A stretch of DNA of 64,000 nucleotides from positions 276,285 to 340,284 of the forward strand of contig NMRB01000070.1 of the NCBI GenBank assembly GCA_002633025.1, read 5' to 3'. The notes beneath the pieces were generated by a model, which ran no database searches, had not been told where the DNA came from, and saw nothing but the letters and a program-made list of their open reading frames with translations. Shown piece after piece: positions 1 through 12,000 of this stretch. The first letter of the stretch is position 1, and the number at the start of each line of letters is the position of its first letter. The DNA comes from Notospermus geniculatus. Taxonomy: Eukaryota > Nemertea > Pilidiophora > Heteronemertea > Lineidae. A program made the position numbers and the translations under genes.

Positions 1-343
1 CTGCGCACGTACTTGCGTAGAGGTGCACCATGAAGGCAGGAGGAAGAAGCATGCTTGTTTTATACGGATTTTTATTGAAGAAACATATCTCAATTCAAGG
101 TAAGATACAAATATTTCTCTGCACGAATGAAAATTTACGACTACAAGTAACACTAAAGCCATATTTCTCGATTTTGGTAGTCATTTAGAAGTCGTGGAAC
201 CCCTGCGTCTTGCCGAAATCGGCTCTCGTATTCGTCGTCCATGCAATTATTCGTACATGTGTGTCGGCCATTTTGTCTGGCCATTTTGTCTTCAGTTCAA
301 CTGGCAGGGATTACATTTTATTTGGGCTTTCCTCTCCTTTCAG

Positions 344-437
344 AATGTCTCGAAGCTTCGTGCAAGTTCCTCCAAGTGATGCTGACATGTTGGACGACGC
401 TGGTCCTGCCTATATTTCAGACCTGAATGTACAATCG
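344..437 (+). other. Possible exon of unknown transcript
   Basis: A strong pyrimidine tract ending in CAG at 341-343 is followed by an ATG at 345 and 31 open codons, then GTAAGT at 438. The predicted peptide begins MSRSFVQVPPSDADMLDD. An upstream donor (GTAAGA at 100) follows another ATG at 30. Splicing to the next good acceptor, at about 605, gives an immediate stop. This may be a non-coding or 5' UTR exon, a gene fragment, or chance. I do not recognise the peptide. Confidence 0.2.
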
Positions 438-1647
438 GTAAGTTGAGGTTGCCTTATCAGTCCCGCCATATTTCCCCCTGTCGCCATTTTGGTCGACATG
501 TTGTATAACATGTAGGCGTAGCTGTTTGGGGAAAAATTTGTTCGTTTACCCATGTTGTTTTGTTGTCCGTTTGTATTCATTGGGAATTATATTTTATCTT
601 TGCAGATTTGAGTCTACCCCCGACACGTCCAAGGATTGAATTCGTCGGTGTTTTTCACTCCACAGCCTTATACTTGATGTAGGGTCTACATGTATATAAT
701 TGACATCCGATTTCCCGTTTTTTTATGTGACTAAATATTGTGATCTTTTGTATAGGCTAATTTTTCATATGTAACATAGTTGCCTCAGATTTCCCGATTT
801 CCGATTTTGATGTACTCATTTAAAGAGTATTAATTAATAGATGTAATTAATATAATTACTGACTTAGGTTTCTCTTTTTCATCATCGAAACTTACGGAGA
901 CGGGTCATAGCCAAAAANAAACAGACTTCGACAACTCAGCCTTTTAGGCCTACTGTACATCAAATACGGGAAATCGGAGGCCAACAGTGACAAACATGTA
1001 CAACGACAAAAGATAGGCCTATATACCAAAGACGCCAGGAAATCGGATGTAAATGGTGATACAACAATGTATAAATATACGGTACGAGAAACACATCAAA
1101 ATCGGATGGCATGAATAAATGTACAGGCCTAATACTAATACATGTAGTTGGATAAATCCACTGCGTAAGATATTTGTCACAATCTTATGGTCTGCATCCA
1201 CTCACATCAGGTTACGTGTCTCTCACTGGGGTTCGATGTAAAGTCCTTTCCCCCAAGATTACTAGACCAACATCAGCAGTGAAACTGCACGGCAGAAAAA
1301 AACAGCCAAGTCCTATCAGAGTTCATTCACACGTGATAAACCGATTCCAATATGAAGTCCTGGTGAGAGTTCATTCATCATGTGACCTGATTCGTAATGT
1401 TATCTCCGTGACGACAGCCGTATCTCGGAAACCGAACGAATGATGTTGTTCAGCACTGTATTTCGTTCCCCTTGAGAGGCTGAAAAAGAGAGTTCGTTGA
1501 ATAAATAAGCTGTTATCCGAGGAGGATGGCTGATTTTTGCTGGTGATTCTTTCGACGAACAATAAATGGCAGTCGGGGGCACCATATGAGGGTGCATAGT
1601 TCCATGATCCCTTTAGAGATGACGACACCATGTCGATCACCCACAGG

Positions 1648-1784
1648 AAAGTCTTAGGGCCGTATTCTAGAAGCTTCCTTAAGTGTAAGGTCGACCTTTA
1701 GCTATTGTTTGCAGGGTAGAATACAAAAGATTAAGGTCGACCTTACACTTAAGGAAGCTTCTAGAATAAGGCCCTTAGACTTCC
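1648..1784. mobile_element. Hairpin MITE-like element
   Basis: Two arms of about 48 bp (1648-1698 and 1733-1784) are reverse complements with few mismatches, around a spacer of about 34 bp. The arms include GGCCGTATTCTAGAAGC and CTTAAGTGTAAGGTCGACC. The outer GGGCC(G)TATTC end resembles a common MITE terminus, and a related end occurs at 45.3 kb. There is no coding capacity. Confidence 0.75.
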
Positions 1785-1820
1785 TTTGCAACAAACATGG
1801 CGGTGTAAGAGTTCTCATCA

Positions 1821-2018
1821 TTGTGTAAAATGACTCGAAATCTCGAATTTTTGATGCAAAAAATTTGACTAACTGCGCACTAAATATAGAAAAGAAGGCT
1901 CGGGGCACCTCCTTATGATGGCTCCCTAGGGCCCCCGAGCCTTGTTTTCCAAATTTAGTGTGCAGTTAGCCAGATGTTTTGCGTAAACAATTCTAGATTT
2001 CGAGTCACTTTACATAAA
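1821..2018. mobile_element. Diverged long inverted-repeat element
   Basis: The left arm at 1821-1905 and right arm at 1933-2018 are about 85 bp each and roughly 80% complementary. Both carry TGACTCGAAATCT and GCTAACTGC words, with CTCGGGG meeting CCCCGAG at the tip. The level of mismatch suggests an old foldback transposon rather than a functional hairpin. Confidence 0.7.
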
Positions 2019-5000
2019 CCTTAATCAATCAATGGCCGTTGGGGCACGCGAAGCTGGTCAAGTGGCCAGATGGGTAAAATTATTGGTTGGTATTTATAAA
2101 AGATAGCAAATGCTTTTACTTCCAAGTTTTGTAATACATTTACATTGGAGATGCTGTGCAAATCTTATATAAAAGCATTTGCTAACTTTTATACCAGCCA
2201 TACTGCGAGGCGGCGTTGGTACACAGTGTTATATCATGCTTGGTGGACAATGAATGGCCATGACGTCATGTGGGACAACTCGAATGCCACCATCTTTGTT
2301 GAAAATGTCTATGATAGCTTGGAGGAATTATACTCTCCAAGATGATAGTAAACCAGCGGGAATTTACTTTATTCCCTGGAAAGTTCCTCATGTCAAACAA
2401 TGTGACATTGTCGGAGCCACGATCGATGTGGAATCGTGAGACTTGTCCAAAGAGTCAGCAACCTACCGAGTTTCATCATTCCGTGAAGGGCAGGACATCC
2501 GAGTTGGCATCATTCTCTCGGCATCATTATGCTTCAGTCCTCATGAAAATTTCATTGTGGAGGGGTTCGTGGTGACCAGCAGTTCCAGTTCTGTCCCACA
2601 GCATACCGGAGAATGCCTGGAAGTAGAAAAAGAACCGAAAATATTAAATTTTGTTTCAGTAAAATCTGCTGGAATCCGAAGCCGCAGGCCCAACAAGTAG
2701 CGGTCAAAACCGTGGAAGAGAGCCAGCTGAATTTACCCTCATTGTACGCATAGTTTGCCTACATCGTCATAGGGTAGCATCTCACATGCAGAAAACGAAA
2801 TTTTCTGACCAATATTTCAAATGACTACGTTTCTTGCTCCTGCTGTCTTCCACCGTCCTGCATATGCCACACTTGCACTAAAAATGGCCTCGTGGCATGT
2901 GTGTCAAGTCCTCAAGGGTTACGTAACTCAGACCAATTGTTAACTTCCATTCAAGTATCCTTGGACACCGTCATGCCTAGCCGAGCCGTGGTGGCCTTAC
3001 ATCACTGAGTCGTGGGTTCGGATAGATTTGTGGTTAGATTATATTGTGCAGGCGGATTAAGGTTGTCGATATAAAAAAAGAGCGGCGAAAATGGTATTGA
3101 TGATTGAAATAATGTGAGCCGTTTAGTTGGGCGTCCCCCGACCAGAGTATACTCTGCTGTCATAACAACGCATGCCGCATTAACCAATGAGATTGTTGGA
3201 CTACTGAGTTCGTTAAATCGACAGTGCGCGGACCAATCAGTACCTCAAGACGTCAATCAGCACAATCCGCAAGCGGGCAGCACGTGACACCATGCGATAT
3301 CGCTGGCCGAGCAAAATCGGCTGTTGACGTGAGGTGTCGCTGGAGAGCAATGCGTGGAAACTCGCCAGCGATGGTCGCCCAATATCAAACAATACCAAAA
3401 CCGATACCGCCCGTCTGCGGTGGCTGGCCAAAAGATCGTTGGCGATCAGCTGGCTTGCAATATCCCCTCACCTCGCCTGGTGTGCGGAGCTGCATTCTTT
3501 AGCCGAGGGCAGAGTCTATGGTTTTTGCCGACTCGTGGAATGACATCAGCTTTGATAAGCCTAAAGATGGATTAAGCGTGATTTAATGCTATATTATCAC
3601 CATCTTTTGATAAATTATTGAACCAATGTCCAATTAGTAGACTCCCGGCAAAGTCACCAGCTGCAAACACCATCAAGTGTGCTCTTCTAACATTCACAAA
3701 ATATCAATAAAAATTAATGAATCGGACCGAGAAGGCGGCCGCCATATTGTAACGTGACGAGCGCTCTGTGGCCATGAATAGCCGAATAAATGTCGGTCAT
3801 TTTAGGAATATTTGTCCTTTGGCCGCGCAAAAAAAGAAGGAAAAAAGGGATTAGAGGAGTCCTAGGTAGGTCCTGGAACTATTTTGATTCGTTTTCCTTT
3901 CATTTTCGGTGGTGTTTTGGGGTCGTAAAGCAAGGCTCATCCTCATTCCACATCCGCCATCGAAACCTTTCCGCGGGGTAGCCATTTTGATAGGCTTGTC
4001 AATTTCAACCCGTGCGTCACGTTCACTACGGTGTCGCCATCAACTTGTCCCATATGATAATTTAGAGCCATTTAAACGCAAAATTGACGTATGCTTTGGG
4101 ATATTGTGTAATCTCTCCTCTAAATAGAGAGCGAGATCCATGAGAGACATGATCACACATATCGATATATCCTAGATTATGGGACGGTCATGAAATCGAA
4201 ATGGAATAGCCATGCATTTTGTTTGAATTAATTTGGCAAGCAGTAGGAGTTACAATGGTCTGGGCTAAAGGCGAAGCATTAGTGGCTCAGTCATAGCTAG
4301 GCATCGTAGTAGATACAACATCGAGACCCACCTCCAGAAACGACGGAAAGTCAAGCATTTACATGTACATGTACTTGACAACTTGGATGGGCCATGTGTA
4401 ATACGTTTGATCAAGAATACATGTATATTCTTGGTTTGACGTACAGCCACCTCGCTTTTTCATCCGTCGGCCCTTTCGAGAACTTCACTGACTGTCCACT
4501 CAGTCATACATGTGACACCATCCTCCCCAAATACATTATGTATAGACTATACACTTCGGTTGCTATTTCAATACTCTAAACTCACTCCTATAAGATCAGT
4601 TCGTCAACATGAGAACGGCAGAACACATTCACATCATGTTGGTTGGCTGGTACAATAGAGTCAACAAGGGTGAATCAAAAGAGTAGATTGTCACTTCTTT
4701 GTACAGGAATCACCTATAGTCCCGTAGGCCTATGATATCCCCATTCGTCAGATCGATTACTATGCCTCAATTGCCAATATCGACTGACTTATTGATCGGG
4801 CGGATTCTGTGTGTGCATACATATTGTGTAGCGTGCACACAGTGATGTACAGGCATATACAGCTTCCTCTTTCATACTTACGTATCCCCTGTGTTCGATA
4901 TGTATTGTATACAAACGAATTCATCCAATGACAATAAAAGCCAGTCTGCTCTGTTCCATTGCCATCACTGATCTGATATTGGTAGCAGGCCTGACAACAT

Positions 5001-5997
5001 AAACATCTGCAGACAAAAAACGGCAGTGCTTGGTCCCTAGTTTGACATCTCAAATGGTCAAAGTATTTATCATAGGAATTTGTAATTTGCAACATCGATG
5101 GACCAAAAATTGTATTAGGGCATAAACTTAGGATGTTGCGCACTGTATGTGAAATAAGCAGCAACACAAAAGGCAGGTATCTTGATGGACTTGAGGGCCA
5201 ACGACCTTGAAGAAAACGAAGGATATTCATTGTTGGGTGATAGAGAACATCCACCTACAACAGTTGCTGATGCAGCAGGATGATGATACAGCAACAAAAT
5301 CACTGCTTCGAGTTGTGTTCCTTTTTATGAGGAATCATATTCTAGGTTAGAGGCAAAACACAAAGGCTTGGTTTATTCCGTCACCAATTCTCCTAATTAT
5401 AACCACCAATAATACTATAAACGACACCCATCAACAACATTTGCCATCAGACATGTCAGATCAACTTGAGGCGACGTACCATGTGAGGGTTTCTCGCAGG
5501 AGTTGGTCTCAGCCTCAGTCATATAAGGAAACCAACAATGGTAAATAACACCTTGGAGAGCCAACTCGCGCAAGAAGACGTGCAGCAACGTCTTAGTTGT
5601 TGCGCAAAGTGGTTCTATTGAAGATAATATATCACGGATATTTTCGTGGGCCACGAAATTCATTGTTTATTTACATTTTGTTTGTTTATGTCCAGGCTTT
5701 CGACGTCTTGTGAGCAAATTATTGGTGGCATGCCCCTCTAGAATTTCTGTTGATTCCAAAAGTATTCGTTTTGGTGGGTTGGCATGTCCTAAAAGTCCAA
5801 AATAACATAATGTAAACATCCATGTTTACAAACATTGAATGTAAACAATGAAATCGTGATACCTTATCTTTAAGAGCTCCACTGCAGCTCAGCAATCAGA
5901 TCCATCTGAAGTAGAAATGCTTGCTTACGTACACATTACAGCACACGAAGTCTCCACCGACCCTCTTACTTTCAGGGCGAGTGGGCCGGGGTGAATT

Positions 5998-6073
5998 ATG
6001 CGCCCCAGAGTGGTCCTACTTGTTGCCCTAGCAACAATTCTTGTCCTCGATTGCACGACTCCGGTTCGGTCAG
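5998..6073 (+). CDS. Exon 1: signal peptide
   Basis: The ATG at 5998 opens 25 codons (MRPRVVLLVALATILVLDC, then TTPVRS) before GTAAGG at 6074. A basic start, a long hydrophobic core and a small polar end make a typical signal peptide. The exon ends in phase 1, matching all the kringle exons. It is the first ATG with these properties upstream of the kringles. An acceptor-like TTTCAG at about 5974 suggests that the 5' UTR may itself be spliced. Confidence 0.85.
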
Positions 6074-9000
6074 GTAAGGAATTCTTCATCCCCATCTTCG
6101 ATTGACCAGTCAGAAGGCAGGGTCGCAGCGACCCCCAAAGTGTCACGGCAGATGGTAGTCCGTGTTTCCTCAGCTTAGCATCTTCTGCACATCTGCAACG
6201 AGCGAAAGTGCCCTTTGGACGCCTTAATATTGGAAAGCATAAAGGACCAACTTACGACCTGCCTCTGTGGGTTTTTTCGGGGGCATCTAAGATTTCAACT
6301 CAATAATTCAATGACGGGCAGATTTTTCCTCACATAAGACGTCTTTACCATTATTGATAAGAGCCCGAGGTACTCCTAGAATATTTAAAATCCGTAGGCC
6401 TACCCCCGGTTCGCAAGTGTCCCTCTGCAGTATCAACGATCCTCTTTCAGCATTAAGACCAGTTGGCTGTAAGATATCTCCAAATGGCGCTGAATACAAG
6501 GGAGGCCTAGCTAAATCTATCTCCGGGCTAACATGCCAAACCTGGACGGCCCAGACACCACAAAAACATACCTACACGAAAAAGGAATACTTCGCAGACA
6601 AGGATTTAACTCTCGCTGGGAACTTCTGTCGGAATCCACAAGGGAAGGAAAAGGCTCCATGGTGCTTCACGACCACAAAGAAACGATGGGAATATTGCAA
6701 AGTTCCTGATTGTCCCCGACCAGGTATGACACATCGACCGTTCGTCATTTTGGTGATGGGATACTGTGTTAAAAGAACAGAAGAGGCAAAATTTCGGTGA
6801 CGACGAAACTAGAATATGAAATGACATGAACATGGAGTAGAACTACATGTATACATTAGGTTATTGATATACGTGGTAATTCGACCCACGACCTTCGTTT
6901 ACCTATCCTTGCTTCAAAGATGTCGTTCTTGCCTTTTCTTCTGGTCGACTAGCGGACTGTTTTCCGTTGCCCAAAAGGACACTTATATTCGTTGTAGCTT
7001 CCGGCAAATCCATCACCCATTGTACAACGGGTAGGCAAATCCATCACCCATTTGTACAACGGGTAGGCAAATCCATCAGCCATTTGTACAACGGGTAGTC
7101 AAATCCATCACTCATTTGTACAACGGGTAGGCAAATCCATCACACATTTGTACAACGGGTAGGCAAACCCATCACCCATTTGTATACATCGGGTAGGCTA
7201 CCTGGTTTCTTATGAGTTCTCAAATTCATTTTCAGCAACACCAATCGGCTGTAAGAACACCACACTGGGCGAAACCTACAAGGGAGGGCTAAATGTCACC
7301 AAGTCCGGGTACCCATGTCAACACTGGTCTCTCCAATTTCCACAAAAACATACCTACAACAAGCCACAATACTTTCCTGATAAAGATCTGCACACGGTTT
7401 GGAATTTCTGTCGGAATCCTCAAGGGAAAAACTCGGCTCCTTGGTGCTACACAACGAAGGCGGGCAAGCGATGGGAGAGCTGCAAGGTACCGGACTGTCC
7501 AAGGGAAGGTAAGAGCCATTCAAACATACATGTAGAGCCGAAATGGATTTGAACTGGTTTTAAGATGAGTTTACGAAGTGATGTTACCTCACCAAAAGGT
7601 CATGGCAACTATCAACTCAAACATGGCATATCGGTCCGTCCAGACCCAGTTCGCGGGATCAAAACATCTAAAGTGTCCTGACAAGAACTTTTCAATGGCC
7701 TTACGATTCTTGAAGAAATGGAGGTGATTTCGTCTCTCGGATATCAGTCATGGTATTTAGGTTTTTCTCTCTCACAGCTCCACCAATCGGCTGTATGTCG
7801 ACGCCTCGAGGGGCAGAATATCGGGGAGGACTCAACAAAACAGAATCAGGATTACTTTGCCAGGCCTGGGCGAGCCAGTCTCCACACAAACACCAGTACA
7901 CCAAGCCGCAATACTTTGAGGACCACGACATCAGCCAAGCCGGCAACTTTTGCCGCAACCCGCAGGGGAAATCAGCTAGACCTTGGTGTTTTACGACCTC
8001 AAAGACTAAAAAATGGGAGTATTGTGAGGTACCGAACTGTCTACATCCAGGTAGGTTATATCAAATGTTGCCTTTAGTGTGGTGGTCATATCGCATTTTG
8101 CATACAGAGTAGTGATTTAGGACCTAACACACTTACAGTCTAGTTTCAACATGGTCGCGCAACTTGTTGTCTATAACGTGCAAATGTAGGTCAAACATCA
8201 TGTAGGTCAAACATCATCTTGTCTATAATGCGCAAATGTAGGTCACAGAACATACTGTCTACCAGGTTGCTGAAGTAGGTCACACAACAAATTGTCTATA
8301 GTGTGCAAATGTAGGTCAAACATCATGTTGTCTATTGTGTGTAAATGTATAGGCCTGTTGCCTATATTGCTGTATGTTGCCTACAGCAAACTCTTGACGT
8401 ACATGTAGCTCACACATGCATCCTGTTACATTGTGCGCCTATGGGTCCAAACTAGTGTCACCAAAGAAATAAGAAAAACGTCACTTTCTCCTTTGCAGAA
8501 GAAACAGGCTGCAAGAACACAAAAACAGGGCGTGACTACAAAGGAAAACTCAGCACGACTATCGAAGGCTACACGTGTCAAAGTTGGGCAAGTCAAAAAC
8601 CACACAAACACATCTACACCATCGCGACTGAGTTTCCCGACAATAATATCAAGTTGGCAGGCAGCCATTGCAGAAATCCGAGTAATTCCAAGCAACCTTG
8701 GTGCTTCACTACAAGGAAGGACGTCAGGTGGGGTTACTGCAGTGTACCAAACTGTGTGAAAGCACCAAAAACAGGTAGGGGGAGATTTAAACTGTACATT
8801 TACTGGAACTGACTTGGAAATATTGGGTTTGTAGACAACTGATGCGCTACTATTAAAGCGCCTTCGGATACTGGAGGACCATCACCCAGTATAATGAACA
8901 ACATCAGATGTAGGCCTACAGAAAGGTCGTGCTGCAAGAAAAAAGGCTGCCTTGATACATTTTGGTGTGCAAGTCGCGAACGAAGCATAGATGTATATAT

Positions 9001-12000
9001 AGAATCGCTCCACATCAAAATGGCATATGATGGCAATATGGTATCATGGTATTGATTTCAAATACCGATCGAAATCAGTTGGCTCTAAACTAAGGTCGAG
9101 GACAAAATCTCTGTCACTGTGCTTTACTCAATTGTTCAGGGAAATGTTTCATGAACTTCGCGTCGTCATCGTCATCCGTCGACCACCGTGGACACTGTCC
9201 CGCCACCTGAACTTAGTCCGCCATCTCTGCCCAGCTCAGTTTCTTCGTAGATTGTTCTTGGACAAGTCAGTCGTCGTCTTCTGTTAGGGCACGGTTGATG
9301 GTAGCCTCCCGAGAGGGATGTAGGATGATCCGGTCATCAGCTCTAAAAGCGGTGTCCATCAAAGCGAATGCTCCTCGACCACAGTTGTTGAAAATTATCC
9401 GCATCACCCTTCGAATCCTTGCACACAATATGTATCGCCGTACCATTAGCCCAACCAAATGCCTATCCCTCATGGAATCTAGCCTTCGTCGTAAGCCTCC
9501 CTAAATCTGATACTCGTTCGTACGCTGGCTGGAGCTGGTCCAGAACCTCTTGGCCACAGGCCACTTCGTGAACCCAGAAGACACTGACGACTGTGACTTG
9601 TTCCTTTCCAGCGGGCTGCAAGAAAACCCCAAAAGGCACCGAGTACACAGGGACTCTAAACATGACAGCCTCAGGTCATGATTGTCTCGCTTGGGATAAA
9701 GTTTCACCCACCAAACACACGTTTGTCCAAGCCGCAAAGTTCCCAGAAAAAAACATCAAAACGGCACGCAACTATTGTCGAAATCCGAGCAATTCTGAGA
9801 AACCATGGTGCTATACGACTGTAAAAAAACCACGATGGGAGTACTGTAATGTACCGAACTGCCCCAAGAAACCAGGTACGTAGACTGTTTTTTTTGAGAT
9901 TTCAAGATATCGAAGTACGGACTAGTTGTCAAATGCGCAACACACCGTCAATGGTAGCTATTTGTTTCTTCCCGGAAGCGACGTTGGCTCTGGCTGGGGC
10001 CACTTCTCCAGCTGCTGGTCTGAAGAACATAGCAATATCTTGAAATCGCCGAAGATAACGGCCGACAGACCAGAGCCAGGTTTGCGGCGAGACAACCCGT
10101 CCCCATTACCCAACGAGAACTTCAGTACTGAAGCCAGGCGAAACTCTTGTCTTTGAAAGACATGGACTCTGCCGGTTCTCACGGAATGTGGATGATAATT
10201 CCCACCCAAGCAGAGTCAACATGTTGTTAGTACCCTTTTTTCAAATCTTCAGCCCTGCCTCCGCCGAAGGAGTGTCTGGATGACGACAGGGGAGCATCAT
10301 ATCGCGGGAAGATAACGACAACATCAGGTGGCTATGAATGTCAGAAATGGTCAATCCACAACCCACAGAAACACTGGTATACCAAAGGATCATACTTTGC
10401 CGACAAGGATATACTAGTTGCGGAAAACTTCTGCAGAAATCCTGGAGGTGCTTCCAAGACCGTCTGGTGTTATACAAACGATCCAAAGAAACGATGGGAT
10501 TACTGTTTCATTCCGAAGTGTAACGAAACAAAGCCAATACCAATTGGTAAGTCTCACTTGAACGTTTTGCCGCTGTTGAATCGAGATCGAACTGAAGGTC
10601 GACAAGGGCACTGATGGCTCTCCTTTTTGCAATCGGACTTACACCAAAATAGCAGTTGTGGCTTTGCCACTGGGGTCTAGCTCCTCCAACGTGATCACGT
10701 CAAAAGCATCCTGATCAGGACTTCGATTCGAAGATGTAAACAGCTTGCTGTGTGGTCAGCAATGCCGACCATCACCATCAGGAGAAGCTGGACAGCAGAA
10801 TGTCAGATCGCTCTAAACCTTACAACAGCGATTTTGGTGTAATTGCGCGAAAGGCAGAATGCCGAAGATCGAAGACGAATGCTGTCAAAGAGTACCTTGC
10901 TTAAGACTTGTGCAGCTCCGAATGATCGAATTCCTTACCACAGACGTGACAGACACAAGCAACGTATTCGAATGCGCTTTGACGAACAGTACCAGGTAAT
11001 ACTGTCATGACTGGTGATGAAAATCGAGATGGATGTCTTTTGACTATAATTGCCTTGAAGCTAAGATCGAAGGCATCATGGACGCCAGCAACCTGATTAT
11101 CGACGCAACCTCGCCTTAACATCTTCAACCTTTCAGCAACCCGATGTCCGAAGGGGTGGTCTTCTTTTGGAGACCAGTGCTACCAGTTCAATAAGGATAA
11201 GAAAGCATGGGAGGATGCCCAAAGAGCATGCCAACTCAATGGTGCCCATCTGGCTTCATTGGAGACTCTTCCAGAACAGATATATTTGCAAAGTAAGGGT
11301 TTTGAAGGCCAGTTCTTGTACTCTGGCCTAATGAACATTTTCCATACAATAGACAAGTTAGGCCCGAAGACCGCTGGCAAATTTGTTGAAGTGCAGAAGT
11401 GCTGGCGAAGCAAGATTTCTAAATTCATCGGCATCGGTGGTAGTTCTCTGGCTTGTTCTTACGGTTCTTGAACATTTGTTACAGAAAAGGTGGAGAATGT
11501 GCTGAAGACGTCATCCTACATTGGCCTCAATGACGTTGGTGACAACACAGAAAAAGTCGTCAGGTTTTGGCGGTGGCAGGTAAGCATTCACGTTGTCAAC
11601 CTCGATGAGGCAAAAGATGGCAGCCATCTTCGAATCTGTGGTATCTAAAACACCACCAATCGCAGTGAAAATCTAACTGAAGAACGATCGGGAACGAAAC
11701 TGAGCATTGCCTTCGTTTGTTCTGGCAAGATATTAGGCACAGATGTGTGATGAGAAGATAGGCTGCTTAACCCGTACTTTGGGAACGATTTCTGTCCAAT
11801 TGCTACGTTAGTAAACCCATATTTGCTTCACAGGGCGCGTTTCCATGGTTATTTCATCCCGGACAACCAGATAATGCCAATGGGAGAGAACATTGCGGTA
11901 TCATCAACTACTCATTGAAAGGAAAACAGAAAAACTGGGAGGATTACGACTGTAACTCAAAGACATTTTACATCTGCAAGCAAGCGGCTGGTAAGCAAGT

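Larger units (their letters stand above)
1..5997. other. Gene-poor upstream region
   Basis: No open frame here has recognisable domain content and matching splice sites. The region contains a weak pair of exon-like pieces near its start and two hairpin elements between 1.6 and 2.0 kb. The 2.1-2.7, 3.2-3.6 and 4.7-5.3 kb stretches hold short open frames on both strands that I do not recognise. One ambiguous base sits at 917. The promoter of the kringle/CTLD gene presumably lies in the last few hundred bases, but I see no clear core element. Confidence 0.5.

Noticed and set aside
2145-2700. Overlapping plus-strand frames of 60-85 codons
   Set aside because: They lie in three overlapping frames with no domain, start context or splice support.
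3200-3560. A cluster of open frames on both strands in GC-richer sequence
   Set aside because: Openness on both strands fits local composition; no motif or homologous family recognised.
4760-5254. A 164-codon minus-strand open frame with many Cys and Tyr residues
   Set aside because: No recognisable domain, no supporting splice or promoter context, and composition typical of chance frames in this region.
7005-7198. CRISPR-like array because of regular 32-bp repeats
   Set aside because: Repeats are head-to-tail without unique spacers and lie in a eukaryotic intron.
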